Shown: positions 7,993 to 17,844, numbered from the stretch's first letter. The stretch is 64,000 nucleotides of DNA from Shewanella livingstonensis (GCF_003855395.1 NZ_CP034015.1:124001-188000); one strand, 5' to 3'. Notes: generated by a model not told the origin, from the letters alone. Numbers and translations: made by a program.

Positions 7993-9285
7993 TTAAGCGA
8001 CTGTAATACCATTTTTCCACAGTTGGCGCTTACCCCAGGTTAAGGTTGCAATACCAATAACCACCAGCGGCGCATCAACAAGTAACCACATCATCATACT
8101 GTCGCCATTTTTGAGAGCTGCAAAGCTCAGTGATACCAAAATAGAATGTACAAATACAATCAGCATGGCAGCGGTCGCTTGATGACTATTACGACTGGCA
8201 GAGCCAGCTCCCAGCATAATGGCACATCCCCAAAAAGTACTTAACCCTAAATGAAACACAAATAGCAGTGTCAATTGCGGATCAATAGCCAAACTAACCA
8301 ATCCAATGACACTGACCATTATCACTAACACGGCAATAAAGCGATATTGACTGCGATAAAAAGCCACTTTCATGCCTGTTAAGCCACTATAACAAGGCAA
8401 TAAGAACAGGGTTTCAGTCGCGCGCCAACGCTGAATACGGCTCCAATGAACAATGGCACAAGTGATTACCGAAAATTGCGCGAGTAAAAATAATGTTGGT
8501 AAATTTAACTCAAAAAACCACGACAACAGCATTAGTCCGAGGGTTATAATAGGCAAGCACAACACCATCAACACCAGCATAGGACCAATGAAAAAGTTCA
8601 TTGGATGAAAAAAACGCTCAACACGAGTTACCCAAGTAAACCCCTTTATACTGGGTAACCACATCCAGCCCATTTGTACCGCATTGAGATAGACCACACG
8701 CGCTTCATTGTTCCAGCGTAACTGCCGACATAAACCGATAACACGATAAGACAGTACCACGGCAATAATCAGCATGACCCAAGGCGGCATAGTGGGCGCT
8801 AATTTATCTAAAAATGGCACCGTGATGAATAACACAAATGATAAGTGAAAACTGTTACTGCGCCATAAACAGGCCCATATAAACAGTAAACTCACCACAA
8901 TAGCGATCAGTAACCTGGGAATAACCTCGACAGCGAAAAATCCAATGCAGGCCAGTATAAGTAGGAGTAAAACCCCCACAGCAATGGTCGCAGCTTGTTG
9001 TAGTACGTGGGCCTGGTAACTAGGAACTAGACCGGTCGACTCTGTGGCGGCTAAGCGGTTTAGCTGCCACGCAATCGCGGCAGCTGTAGACACTATGGTC
9101 ATAGAGAACAGTATACGAGCCCCCTCTATGTCGCCACTGATTAAACAGAGCAAGCCAACCACTAAACCTAATGCACCGGTACCAAGAAAACTAACGCTAC
9201 CCAAGTCAAATAGCCATATCCGTAACATGCCACGGTAGGGGTTACGCCATGAGCTACTGCCGCCATTAGGCTGCAGCGAACTCAT
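7993..9285 (-). CDS. Multi-pass membrane protein partner of the upstream ABC ATPase
   Basis: 430 residues with about ten to twelve hydrophobic segments and almost no soluble domain. Its start overlaps the end of the ATPase gene by four bases, so the two are translationally coupled. Together with the GntR regulator they form the YtrA-type arrangement GntR - ABC ATPase - membrane protein, usually an exporter or a cell-envelope stress transporter. I do not recognise conserved permease motifs, so the assignment as transporter subunit rests on context. Confidence 0.75.
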   Translation of the reverse strand: MSSLQPNGGSSSWRNPYRGMLRIWLFDLGSVSFLGTGALGLVVGLLCLISGDIEGARILFSMTIVSTAAAIAWQLNRLAATESTGLVPSYQAHVLQQAATIAVGVLLLLILACIGFFAVEVIPRLLIAIVVSLLFIWACLWRSNSFHLSFVLFITVPFLDKLAPTMPPWVMLIIAVVLSYRVIGLCRQLRWNNEARVVYLNAVQMGWMWLPSIKGFTWVTRVERFFHPMNFFIGPMLVLMVLCLPIITLGLMLLSWFFELNLPTLFLLAQFSVITCAIVHWSRIQRWRATETLFLLPCYSGLTGMKVAFYRSQYRFIAVLVIMVSVIGLVSLAIDPQLTLLFVFHLGLSTFWGCAIMLGAGSASRNSHQATAAMLIVFVHSILVSLSFAALKNGDSMMMWLLVDAPLVVIGIATLTWGKRQLWKNGITVA

Positions 9286-10151
9286 CGATGTAGCTCCATA
9301 AATAACTGCTCTAAATTAAGTGATTTTTCACTTTGAACTCCCGCAATAATGTCTGGATAACCTTGGGTATCCACCAGCACATTTTGTCCTGTTTGATTTA
9401 GTAATCTATAGCTAGAGGGCAATTGTGTATCGTCGCTTATAGTGAGTAATTTAACCTCTTCACGCAGGGCATCAATTTCTTTAAATAATACCAATTGGCC
9501 TTTTTTTATTAAGGCAACATGACTGGCAACGCGTTCCAAATCTGAGGTGATATGCGATGAAAATAACACTGCAGAACCTGAATCGAGCGCGAGATCGAAC
9601 AAATCGCTCATAAACTGACGCCTGGCGATAGGATCTAGACTGGCAACGGGTTCGTCGAGTAATAATAAAGTTGGCCGATACGCCATAGCCATGATCAATG
9701 CTAATGATTGACGCTGACCCACTGATAATTTTTGCACCGCTTGAGAAGCATCTAAATCAAAACGTTTAAGCCAATCTTGCTCTAGTGTCATATCCCAGTT
9801 TGGATAGAAGCTACGGTGTAACTCTAATGCTTTATCAATGGTAAAGCCTTCATAACCAAAAGGCTGTTGGGGTACGTAACCAATACGTTCTTTTGCTTGA
9901 ATAGATAAAGCGGTAGGCGGTTCGCCAAGGGTTGAAATGTCGCCTTGTTCGATGCCCACAATGCCTAATGCACAACGCATTAACGTCGATTTACCCGCAC
10001 CATTTTGGCCTAATAACCCGACCACCATACCTGGATAGAGCGTTATCGATAAGTCGACCAACACCGCATGACCTGCTGCAGATTTGTGTTTAGCTGCAAA
10101 GGTTTTGCTCACATGATTAAAACGTAAAACGGGCTGTTGTTCGGCTTCCAT
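9282..10151 (-). CDS. ABC transporter ATP-binding protein (YtrB/CcmA-like)
   Basis: 289 residues. Walker A GQNGAGKS near residue 49, Q-loop YVPQQPF, signature KLSVGQRQSLAL, Walker B LLLLDEPVASLDP and the switch histidine in SSHITSD are all present, so it should hydrolyse ATP. The C-terminal ~80 residues are family-specific. It lies 45 bp after the GntR gene and overlaps the membrane-protein gene, giving a three-gene operon. Substrate is unknown. Confidence 0.88.
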   Translation of the reverse strand: MEAEQQPVLRFNHVSKTFAAKHKSAAGHAVLVDLSITLYPGMVVGLLGQNGAGKSTLMRCALGIVGIEQGDISTLGEPPTALSIQAKERIGYVPQQPFGYEGFTIDKALELHRSFYPNWDMTLEQDWLKRFDLDASQAVQKLSVGQRQSLALIMAMAYRPTLLLLDEPVASLDPIARRQFMSDLFDLALDSGSAVLFSSHITSDLERVASHVALIKKGQLVLFKEIDALREEVKLLTISDDTQLPSSYRLLNQTGQNVLVDTQGYPDIIAGVQSEKSLNLEQLFMELHR

Positions 10152-10196
10152 TATCGACTTCCTAGATGATGTCCTTAAAAATTAGCTCAACTGTGG

Positions 10197-10574
10197 CTAT
10201 TCTTTATTCCAAAATTGTTCCAACAATACTTGTAACTGGTCATAATCGACCCCTAGCTGCCGTGCCTGCTCAACTAATGCAGTTAATTGTGGTGCCAACA
10301 AACTGCTGCCAGAATCATTATTGGCCGCGGTTCTGGCGGCCACGCGTGACGGCTGGCCACGACGGCGCTCAACCCAACCTTGGTCGACAAGTTGCTGCAT
10401 AGCACGTGATACCGTCATCGGGTTTACCGCTAAATGCTCGGCAAGTTGGCGTACCGAAGGCAAAACATCTTCGGGGTGCAATTGCCCGCCGACAATTAAG
10501 CGCACGATTTGATCGTGCAACTGTCGATAGATGGGTTCACCACTGCTGGGGTTGACATTTATTAATTCTAACAT
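10197..10574 (-). CDS. GntR-family transcriptional regulator, YtrA subfamily
   Basis: 125 residues: an N-terminal winged helix (PIYRQLHDQIVRLIVGGQL, then LPSVRQLAEHLAVNPMTVSRAMQQL) and only a short C-terminal extension, the mark of the YtrA subfamily. These proteins usually repress their own operon with an adjacent ABC transporter, as seen here. A perfect palindrome TGTATTAATACA lies just upstream, between this gene and the divergent hydrolase gene, and is a likely operator. Confidence 0.9.
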   Translation of the reverse strand: MLELINVNPSSGEPIYRQLHDQIVRLIVGGQLHPEDVLPSVRQLAEHLAVNPMTVSRAMQQLVDQGWVERRRGQPSRVAARTAANNDSGSSLLAPQLTALVEQARQLGVDYDQLQVLLEQFWNKE

Positions 10575-10588
10575 TAGCCTTTAACAAC

Positions 10589-10600
10589 TGTATTAATACA
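10589..10600. promoter_or_regulatory. Candidate GntR operator
   Basis: Perfect 12-bp palindrome TGTATTAATACA, 15 bp upstream of the GntR start, followed by two more ATACACT-like half repeats. It sits in the divergent promoter region shared with the hydrolase-NatAB operon. Assignment to the adjacent regulator is inference. Confidence 0.5.
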
Positions 10601-10668
10601 TTGATACACTCATACACTAAGTGCTAAGGTATCATAATCGTCATGAAATGCAAAAAGGAAACGTTCCG

Positions 10669-12267
10669 ATGATCAACAGGAAGTTTGTCAACACAGTCTT
10701 AGCCAAGCGGATTAAGCGTCCAGGCTTATGCCAATCGGTAACGCTTACTCGCAAATGGTTTGCTGTTGCTATTGCTATTTTGCTCGCCAATTATAGCTAT
10801 GCCGACGCAGCAGAAGTGAATATTGCTGCGCCCGCTAAAACCAGTGCTTGTTACCTAGACGGTTTAGACGAGCAGTTTCAATGTGGCAAAATTAGTGTGT
10901 TAGAAAACCCTAAGCTCACTGATGGCAAAAAAATCGACATTCATTTTGCTATTTTACCAGCAATTAAAAACACCCATCCAGGTGAAGCCTTACTCGCAAT
11001 TGCGGGTGGCCCAGGTCAATCGGCTATCGAAAATGCCGCTGGTTTTAATCGTATGCTGTCAAAGGTACGTCAGCAGCGCGATATTTTACTTATCGATCAG
11101 CGTGGCACCGGTCAGTCGAATATTCTCTCTTGCGATGATGACACTACTGCATTACTGAGCATGAATGATGACGATATTGATGTGATTGCGATGACCGAAA
11201 AGTGCCTAGCCCAAATTGATGCCGACATTACCCAATACGGCAGCAACTCTGCCTTAAAAGATTTTGAAGCAGTACGTCAATTTTTAGGTTATCAAAAACT
11301 GCATTTATATGGCATTTCTTATGGTACACGCATGGCACAACTTTATATGCGCCATTATCCTGAAGCCTTATTAACCGTAACATTAGATGGCGTAGTGCCA
11401 ATGCAACAAAGTGTTGTCGCCATTGGCAGCTCCATAGAGCGTGGTTTAAATGTATTATGGCGTGACTGTATTAGCACCCCGGCTTGCCAGCAGCAATTTC
11501 CTGATTTAGCTGACGAGTTCAACAAAGTCGATCTGCAATTAGCGACAGCACCCATTAGCCAGCAAGTACGCGATCCGCTGACAGATGAACTCAGCGAATT
11601 TTTGCTCACCCGTGGCAAGTTTAGCGGCGCTATTAGAATGGCGATGTACATGCCAAACATACGGGCACTAATCCCCCATGCAATTCATCAAGCTGCACAA
11701 GGTAATTACCAACCGATATTAGGCATTTACACCTTAACCGCAGATAGCACAGGTATTGCTATCGGCATGCACGCATCCGTTGTGTGTGGCGAAGATATTC
11801 ACCGAATTACTGAACAAATGCGTAAAGATGCTAAAGAGTCCTATATTAGTGGCAACATGCTAGACGGGCTAGAAAAAACCTGCCAAGCGTGGCCAATGCC
11901 CTCTGAGAGTGAGAATTTTAGTGAACCCATCCACAGTGACATTCCAACCCTATTGTTATCTGGCGAGCTAGACCCAGCAACGCCACCTAACTGGGGCGCG
12001 TTAGCACAAGAGAAACTCACCCACTCAAAACATTTTATTGCTCCTTACGCTACTCACGGCGTGGCCGGACAAAGCTGTGGTAATGACTTAGTCGCCCAAC
12101 TAGTTGAACAGGGATCGGTAAAAGACATTAATGGCGAATGCTTACAAAAAGACGTACGTCGCAGTTTTTACCTCAATGCGAATACTGTAGAAGCATTGCC
12201 AGTTGCCGATACGCCGTCAGACATAGACACAACAGCGCCAGCGAACACTGCTGCAGATAAGGAATAA
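10669..12267 (+). CDS. Secreted alpha/beta-hydrolase of the tripeptidyl-peptidase/proline iminopeptidase type
   Basis: 532 residues from the ATG at 10669, which follows AAAAGGAA at good spacing. A GTG at 10621 would add 16 residues. Residues ~25-50 form a signal peptide (WFAVAIAILLANYSYADA). The oxyanion motif is AGGPGQS, the nucleophile elbow LYGISYGTRMAQLY, the acid SGELDPATPP and the final His in ATHGVAG, the layout of TAP-like serine peptidases that release N-terminal residues from peptides. The stop is two bases before an ABC ATPase gene and a permease gene follows, so the three are probably co-expressed. The substrate may be a peptide handled in the periplasm. Confidence 0.87.
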   Translation: MINRKFVNTVLAKRIKRPGLCQSVTLTRKWFAVAIAILLANYSYADAAEVNIAAPAKTSACYLDGLDEQFQCGKISVLENPKLTDGKKIDIHFAILPAIKNTHPGEALLAIAGGPGQSAIENAAGFNRMLSKVRQQRDILLIDQRGTGQSNILSCDDDTTALLSMNDDDIDVIAMTEKCLAQIDADITQYGSNSALKDFEAVRQFLGYQKLHLYGISYGTRMAQLYMRHYPEALLTVTLDGVVPMQQSVVAIGSSIERGLNVLWRDCISTPACQQQFPDLADEFNKVDLQLATAPISQQVRDPLTDELSEFLLTRGKFSGAIRMAMYMPNIRALIPHAIHQAAQGNYQPILGIYTLTADSTGIAIGMHASVVCGEDIHRITEQMRKDAKESYISGNMLDGLEKTCQAWPMPSESENFSEPIHSDIPTLLLSGELDPATPPNWGALAQEKLTHSKHFIAPYATHGVAGQSCGNDLVAQLVEQGSVKDINGECLQKDVRRSFYLNANTVEALPVADTPSDIDTTAPANTAADKE

Positions 12268-12269
12268 TC

Positions 12270-13004
12270 ATGATTACTGTTGCAAACTTAACCAAAAGAA
12301 TTGGCGATGTGCAAGCGTTAGACGATTTAAGCTTTAGCGCTGAAAATGGTCAAATTACCGGTTTACTTGGCCCAAATGGTGCGGGTAAAACCACCTGTTT
12401 ACGCACCTTGTTTGGCTTACTTAAGCCGGACTCAGGTACTGCTACCGTCAATGATATTGATGTCGCAATTGATCCTATCGGCGCTAAAAAGCAGTTGGGC
12501 TTATTCCCCGACCCTTTTGGTTTGTATGAACGCCTTACGCCGCGTGAATACATTAGCTTCTTTGCCGAACTCAGCGGGATGTCGCGTAAGCAAGCCAAAC
12601 AAGCCACCAGCGATGTAATTGCACAATTAAAGCTGGAAGATATTAGCGATCGTCGTTGCAAAGGCTTTTCTCAAGGCCAGCGGATGAAAACAGCTTTAGC
12701 ACAAGCCATAGTCCACAAACCAAGTAATATCATTTTGGATGAACCGACTCGCGGACTTGATGTCATGAGCACCCGCTTACTGCGCGACATTTTATTGCAA
12801 CTCAAAGACCAAGGTCATTGCGTGCTGTTTTCAAGCCACGTGATGCAAGAAGTCGCCGCCTTGTGTGATCGCGTTATCGTGATGGCCAATGGCAAAGTGG
12901 TTGCCATTGGTAGCCCTGACGAACTGTGTCAGCAAACAGGTAAAAACTCTCTAGAAGATGCATTTATCGAACTTATCGGTACCGACGAAGGGATTGCAGC
13001 ATAA
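12270..13004 (+). CDS. natA: ABC transporter ATP-binding protein, NatA type
   Basis: 244 residues. Walker A GPNGAGKTT near residue 35, signature FSQGQRMKTALAQAI, Walker B IILDEPTRGLDV and switch His in SSHVMQE. Similar to NatA of the NatAB ABC-2 exporters (Na+ extrusion in Bacillus; role in proteobacteria poorly defined). It starts two bases after the hydrolase stop and overlaps the permease start by one base, so the operon is tightly coupled. Confidence 0.87.
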   Translation: MITVANLTKRIGDVQALDDLSFSAENGQITGLLGPNGAGKTTCLRTLFGLLKPDSGTATVNDIDVAIDPIGAKKQLGLFPDPFGLYERLTPREYISFFAELSGMSRKQAKQATSDVIAQLKLEDISDRRCKGFSQGQRMKTALAQAIVHKPSNIILDEPTRGLDVMSTRLLRDILLQLKDQGHCVLFSSHVMQEVAALCDRVIVMANGKVVAIGSPDELCQQTGKNSLEDAFIELIGTDEGIAA

Positions 13005-14137
13005 TGAAAATGATACTCGCAATGGTGCGCAAAGAACTCATCGATGCCGCACGCGACAAACGCTCGGTAATGGCTGGCCTGTATTATGCCATCGGTACAC
13101 CACTGATTATGTGCGGCATGTTTATGGTGTTAATTGGCCAACTGTCTAGTCCAGAAGATTTAAACATCAACATCCACAATGCCGACAACGCACCAGATTT
13201 AGTGCGCTATTTAAGTAATAACGGCATTAACCATGGTGAAGACGAAGATGCCAAAAAAATCATCTTAACTATTAGTGACGATTATGCTGCCAACATGGCT
13301 AAAGCTAAACCGGCAGAAGTGTTATTAATTGCAGATAACTCAGATGAAAAGCTACAAAAGTCGATTCGCAGACTTGAACGTCAGCTGCAAACATATAGCG
13401 CCGAAATGGGCAGTATTCGCTTAATTGCTCGCGGTATTAATCCACGTATTACCCAACCGCTTAAAATCAATGTTGAAGATCAAGCCACCCCAGACTCAAA
13501 AGGCGGCATGATTTTAGGCATTGCCATTTTTACCATGATGTACTCAGTATTTATTTCTGGTATGAATCTCGCCATCGACACCAGTGCGGGTGAGCGCGAA
13601 CGTAATTCACTGGCGTTATTACTCAGCCATCCAATGAGTACTCGCCAATTGGTCATCGGTAAAATTATTGCCGTAACCTGTTTTGCTTTGCTCGGGCTAA
13701 TCTTGATATTACTGGTATCAAAAGTGGCTTACCCCTTTGTACCGTGGCAAGAGATTGGCTTTACCATCAACATTAGCCAAGATTTTATGGGCTTAATGTT
13801 CTTAGTAGGTATTCCAGTCGCCTTGATGGCCGCAACCTTACAACTGTATGTGTCGTTTATGGCTAAAAGCTTTAAAGAGGCGCAATCATACTTAACCATG
13901 GTGTTATTTGTCCCCTTGGCACTTTCTATGGCGGCCAGTTACAACATAGCTCCAGACGTATTGCAGTGGTTACCCGTATCAGGTCAACAGCAAGCTTTAA
14001 TGGACTTTATTAAAGGCCGTGAAATTCCAATGATGCAGTTAATTATTTCGTCTGTGACCACACTGATCATTGCCATTGCATTAGCTGCGGGCTTAGAAAA
14101 GTCACTTAAAAGTGAAAAAGTCGTCTTTGGTTTATAA
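13004..14137 (+). CDS. natB: ABC-2 type transporter permease, NatB type
   Basis: 377 residues. One N-terminal membrane helix (GLYYAIGTPLIMCGMFMVLIG), an extracytoplasmic domain of about 140 residues, then a five-helix block starting at GGMILGIAIFTMMYSVFISG. This matches the ABC-2 exporter architecture and the NatB subgroup (AGERERNSLALLLSHPMS, the coupling region). The gene overlaps natA. Exported substrate is uncertain: Na+ for the founding member, but the linked peptidase suggests a peptide-related role. Confidence 0.87.
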   Translation: MKMILAMVRKELIDAARDKRSVMAGLYYAIGTPLIMCGMFMVLIGQLSSPEDLNINIHNADNAPDLVRYLSNNGINHGEDEDAKKIILTISDDYAANMAKAKPAEVLLIADNSDEKLQKSIRRLERQLQTYSAEMGSIRLIARGINPRITQPLKINVEDQATPDSKGGMILGIAIFTMMYSVFISGMNLAIDTSAGERERNSLALLLSHPMSTRQLVIGKIIAVTCFALLGLILILLVSKVAYPFVPWQEIGFTINISQDFMGLMFLVGIPVALMAATLQLYVSFMAKSFKEAQSYLTMVLFVPLALSMAASYNIAPDVLQWLPVSGQQQALMDFIKGREIPMMQLIISSVTTLIIAIALAAGLEKSLKSEKVVFGL

Positions 14138-14190
14138 GAAGATGGTTTAAAACGCCTAGTTTATAACAGTTGATTTATAACGATGTGATT

Positions 14191-14226
14191 CCAGCCTTAC
14201 CTATTTGAGGCAAGGCTGGTTGATTT
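14191..14226 (+). terminator. Probable terminator after natB
   Basis: CCAGCCTT / AAGGCTGG stem with an 11-base loop region, followed by GTTGATTT. The T-tract is weak, so confidence is moderate. Confidence 0.5.
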
Positions 14227-14281
14227 ACATAAAAATGAATAACTGAGTTGTATCAAAGATTATCTTAACAAGGAGCACATT

Positions 14282-14506
14282 ATGGACAACGATATTGCGA
14301 TCATCGCGCTGGTATTTATAGTGATTGTTGGTACCACTGCATCAGAAATGTTTAAACAGTATTTAAAGCATAAGCAGCAAACTGACACGGGCTGTGTTAG
14401 CGATCTACAAGCCCAAAACCAAGCATTGATTGAGCGGGTACAAGTGTTAGAAAGGCTAGTCACTGACAGTGACTTTGATTTAAAGCAGCAGTTTAAACAG
14501 CTGTAG
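14282..14506 (+). CDS. PspB-like small membrane protein with coiled coil
   Basis: 74 residues. One N-terminal membrane helix (IAIIALVFIVIVGTTA), a basic linker (KQYLKHKQQ) and a C-terminal coiled coil with ALIERVQVLERLVTD, which resembles the ERIxxLExIL segment of phage-shock PspB. ATG follows AAGGAG. It is not next to pspA or pspC, so it may be a stand-alone relative that acts in envelope stress; that role is inference. Confidence 0.75.
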   Translation: MDNDIAIIALVFIVIVGTTASEMFKQYLKHKQQTDTGCVSDLQAQNQALIERVQVLERLVTDSDFDLKQQFKQL

Positions 14507-14558
14507 TGTTTGCGCTAAAATGCCAAATATCGAGTTAACTCATCGGTATTAGGCATAT

Positions 14559-16121
14559 TTAGTCGCCAAACTTTGCCACTCTGACAGTATTACGCCCCGC
14601 TTGTTTAGCCAAATAAAGTTGCTCATCAGCATATTGCAGAACATCGCTAAAGTTATATTTTCCTATGTTGGCTAATTTATCGTCAACCACCACCACACCA
14701 ATACTAACCGTGAGCCATTTTCGGTCATCAATATTATTAGAGATCTGCAATTCCTCGATAGACTCACGAATATCTTCCGCAACTTTCAATATATTTTGAT
14801 GATGATTATCGGGTAAAATTATGCAGAACTCCTCTCCACCATATCGTGCAGCAAGCGCATCATATTGAGCCATAACCTCAACCAGACAAGTGGCGACGGT
14901 AATTAATGCATCATCGCCTTTAAGATGTCCTTGTTGATCATTAAAATACTTAAAATTGTCGACATCAATCATCATCACACTAAAACCAACATTTTCTAGA
15001 TGCCAGCGTGAAATAATTCGCTTTGAAAATGCTTCAAGACCTCTACGGTTAGTTATACCTGTGAGCGAATCTTGAACCGTTAATGTCTCTAAGTAATTTT
15101 GTTGCGCATTAAACTTAAGCAGTAATTGATTAAATGAGTAAGACACATTTTCGATTTCATCAATAAAATGATTTGAAGCCATTTTGCTGATGAAATTATC
15201 ATCTGATGAATCATTAATACTTTTGTTAAAATGAATAAGCGGCTTAATAAGCAGTCTTGATAATGCCATTAACGAGAGAGAAAAAATCAACCCAATTGAC
15301 AACAATATTGATATTACCGAGACCCAATCTGCCTTAGGTAACGACACTTTTTTATGGTGTAAAGTCACCTGTACCACTTGGTCATCAAACGTATTACGGA
15401 TAAGCCAACTGTGCGATGGAGCAATAGTTTCAATTTGCTGTAAACTAAAAAATTCTTGCGTATTTTTTGTTGATGTTTGTACATCCTCAATTGAAAACTT
15501 CACCAAAGAAAACCGACTAATATCTTTAATTAACGCTTTATCCACTAAGCGAACCATCGTTAAACTGCCAGCAATTTCACCATAACCAGTCGAGGGTAAA
15601 ATAGTGGTATTACTAAAGTAAATGATAGCCCCGTCAAAAACGAGATAACCACTGCGGCTAGACACTGTTTGTGATGCAATTTCATCTGCGGTTGGCAAAA
15701 TGGCAAAAGATTCAGTATTTTGCTGATTAAATAAATGAACGAGTGACGCTCGAGATGATTTTAATGAGTCATCCTGATAATCCCAAATCAACTTATTATT
15801 AGTATCAATGACAAAGACAGCATCAATGTTTGCCGCCTCAAACGCATTGTCAGGCAGATTGCTTTGAACAAAATCATCGGTAGGATTACTGATATATTCA
15901 ACCAACTCATCCCATACGGCATAATCGTAACACAAGGTAGTTAAGCTATTTTTTGACAAGGACAATGCAGAGTGAAGTAAGTTAAATTCTTGTTGCTGCT
16001 GATCTAGTACTTCCGATTTTATCCCTGGAAGGTAGAAAAAATAATAAATGCTAAGCAACAACATGGTTATAGTCAGTAATAGTGACGACAATAATACAAG
16101 CGAAAAACGTTTTAACGTCAT
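14559..16121 (-). CDS. Membrane-bound diguanylate cyclase with CHASE4 sensor
   Basis: 520 residues. One helix near residues 9-30, a periplasmic CHASE4-like domain (~35-265; LCYDYAVWDELVEYI is characteristic), a second helix near 273-296, a HAMP-like linker, then a GGDEF domain from ~345 (DSLTGITNRRG, MMIDVDNFKYFND, ARYGGEEFC). The GGEEF active site and the metal-binding Asp are intact, so it should make cyclic di-GMP from two GTP. I see no clear RxxD inhibition site upstream of GGEEF. It is a single gene; the ligand of the sensor is unknown. Confidence 0.9.
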   Translation of the reverse strand: MTLKRFSLVLLSSLLLTITMLLLSIYYFFYLPGIKSEVLDQQQQEFNLLHSALSLSKNSLTTLCYDYAVWDELVEYISNPTDDFVQSNLPDNAFEAANIDAVFVIDTNNKLIWDYQDDSLKSSRASLVHLFNQQNTESFAILPTADEIASQTVSSRSGYLVFDGAIIYFSNTTILPSTGYGEIAGSLTMVRLVDKALIKDISRFSLVKFSIEDVQTSTKNTQEFFSLQQIETIAPSHSWLIRNTFDDQVVQVTLHHKKVSLPKADWVSVISILLSIGLIFSLSLMALSRLLIKPLIHFNKSINDSSDDNFISKMASNHFIDEIENVSYSFNQLLLKFNAQQNYLETLTVQDSLTGITNRRGLEAFSKRIISRWHLENVGFSVMMIDVDNFKYFNDQQGHLKGDDALITVATCLVEVMAQYDALAARYGGEEFCIILPDNHHQNILKVAEDIRESIEELQISNNIDDRKWLTVSIGVVVVDDKLANIGKYNFSDVLQYADEQLYLAKQAGRNTVRVAKFGD

Positions 16122-16277
16122 AACGGACTAGCCCTATTGAAGATATATTACCAGTGTAGTACGAAAATGTACCTCAAAGTACTTTTTACAAAGTAATCAA
16201 AGCAGGCAGACTTAAATTAATCACAGAAAATGAACTCGGTTCTAAAAAAATTAATGAATAATCGCTATATTTCATTA

Positions 16278-16318
16278 GCTCTGTATTTTCCTGCAACAAC
16301 AGCAGACAAATACAGAGC
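16278..16318 (-). terminator. Long hairpin after mogA, probable terminator
   Basis: An 11-bp perfect stem (GCTCTGTATTT / AAATACAGAGC) with an inner CTGC/GCAG stem in its 19-base loop, nine bases past the mogA stop. There is no strong T-run on the minus strand, so it may instead protect the 3' end of the message. Confidence 0.45.
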
Positions 16319-16326
16319 CAGATATA

Positions 16327-16860
16327 TTACTTTGCTTTAGGTCTAAACGGCTTAATCACCGATTCGTCACACACCAAAAATGGACCGTCCATTAAGTCGA
16401 TGCAATACGGAATTGCAGGGAACACCGCGTCTAAACATTCACGGATAGACTTAGGTTTGCCGGGTAAATTAACAATTAATGAGTCGCCACGTAGCCCTGC
16501 TGTTTGGCGGGATAAAATAGCAGTTGGCACAAACTTTAATGACTCGGCGCGCATAAGTTCACCAAAGCCTGGCATCATTCTATCGCATACCGCTTCGGTA
16601 GCTTCTGGGGTAACATCGCGTTTGGAAGGACCCGTTCCGCCGGTGGTGACGATTAAACAGCAGTCTTGGTTGTCGGCTAAATCAATTAATGTAGCTTCAA
16701 TAACGTCACCCTCATCGGGGATTACCTTGTAAACCGGTTCCCATTCCGAGGTTAAATACTCGTTCAATACATCAATAATCGCCTTACCAGACAGATCTTC
16801 ATATATGCCAGCACTGGCACGATCGCTAACAGTTACGATGCCGATTTTAGCTTTGCTCAT
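16327..16860 (-). CDS. mogA: Molybdopterin adenylyltransferase
   Basis: 177 residues, the usual MogA length. It adenylates molybdopterin with ATP before MoeA inserts molybdate. The molybdopterin-binding MoCF motif is TTGGTGPSKRDVTPEA, preceded by GIVTVSDRASAGIYEDLSG at the N-terminus; LPGKPKSI and FPAIPYCIDLM near the end are typical. ATG follows GGAAAG. It is monocistronic, away from moa and moe genes. Confidence 0.93.
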   Translation of the reverse strand: MSKAKIGIVTVSDRASAGIYEDLSGKAIIDVLNEYLTSEWEPVYKVIPDEGDVIEATLIDLADNQDCCLIVTTGGTGPSKRDVTPEATEAVCDRMMPGFGELMRAESLKFVPTAILSRQTAGLRGDSLIVNLPGKPKSIRECLDAVFPAIPYCIDLMDGPFLVCDESVIKPFRPKAK

Positions 16861-17079
16861 GGTTATCTTTCCCTAATGTGGGTAAATCAATCTCAGCTAG
16901 AGTTGAGGTTAAATCAATAATGTACTTATAGACCGATAATCTACCAAATAAATGCGAGTTCACAAAATAGCAGATCGATAAACAGATCACCCTTTACACA
17001 ATGACATCACCTAAGGGGCTATTGATACGCTAGGATGGTCACCTTTGGCTGAATTTGATACCAAAAAAGAGTTATCTAT

Positions 17080-17698
17080 ATGCATACAAATCAACCGCAC
17101 AGCTTTACCCTTATCGAGCAAGTCGTAGTGATCATTATTTTAGGTATTTTGGCGGTTGTCGCTGTGCCGAAGTTTATAAACTTAAAAAGTGATGCGGTAA
17201 TTGCTAATTTAAATGGCTTACAAGGTGCATTAAAATCAGCTAACATCTTAGGGTCTATTGATTTTTGTTCGTTTTTTATTCGCTGAAGTAAATTTGCGCA
17301 ATTTTATTTCAGTGAATACTTGTATAACGAGCTATTTCTCCCATTTGTAATAGGTATTTAAAGGTTATTTTGATTACAAACTAGTTTTGTATGAACTTTA
17401 TACAAAGGTCAACACGCACTAGTGTATTTAAAAGCAGTATTGGCTGGCCAGGAAAAAACCGACCCAGGTTCAGTGACATTGAATGGGGAAACGATTAGTA
17501 CCACCATAAGTTATATTTCAGTCCCTGCTGAACATATTGCCAAAGCACTTGATGGTTCATTTAGGTGATGACGGATCCAACAGATACGATTACCGCTGAT
17601 TGGGGATTATTTTTCCGAAAAATAGTACATCTATGAACTTTTACCCAAAGGGTTATACTCCTAACGACAACGGTAACTTGCGCTATAGTGTAAATTAA
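17080..17698 (+). pseudogene. Decayed MSHA-type type IV prepilin gene
   Basis: The start encodes a type IV prepilin leader and helix ([22 protein letters not shown], here split: leader SFTLIEQ then hydrophobic helix) with the +5 Glu. The reading frame stops after 68 codons. The remaining pilin-like coding sequence continues in other frames: LNGETISTTISYISVPAEH near 17480-17545, ITADWGLFF near 17590-17615 and MNFYPKGYTPNDNGNLRYS ending with a stop at 17698. Several frameshifts and stops make a functional pilin unlikely. Between 17699 and 17844 I see no further coding sequence. Confidence 0.75.
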
Positions 17699-17844
17699 AT
17701 TTACTTCTGAACCAACAGCTTACATTATAACCACCAGCGACTGTTAGTATTCCGTGCCCTATTGAACCCAATAAATCCACAAGATTGATACTGTTCGCCA
17801 CTAGTTTACCCGCTGTATCGATATTGGGTTTATCGCTGCACTTT

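Noticed and set aside
14559..16121. Cyclic-di-GMP product-inhibition site in the diguanylate cyclase
   Set aside because: The RxxD position before GGEEF lacks the Arg, so I did not claim feedback inhibition.
17080..17286. Treating the 68-codon prepilin frame as an intact small pilin
   Set aside because: Pilin-like coding sequence continues in other frames downstream, so it is a broken gene.
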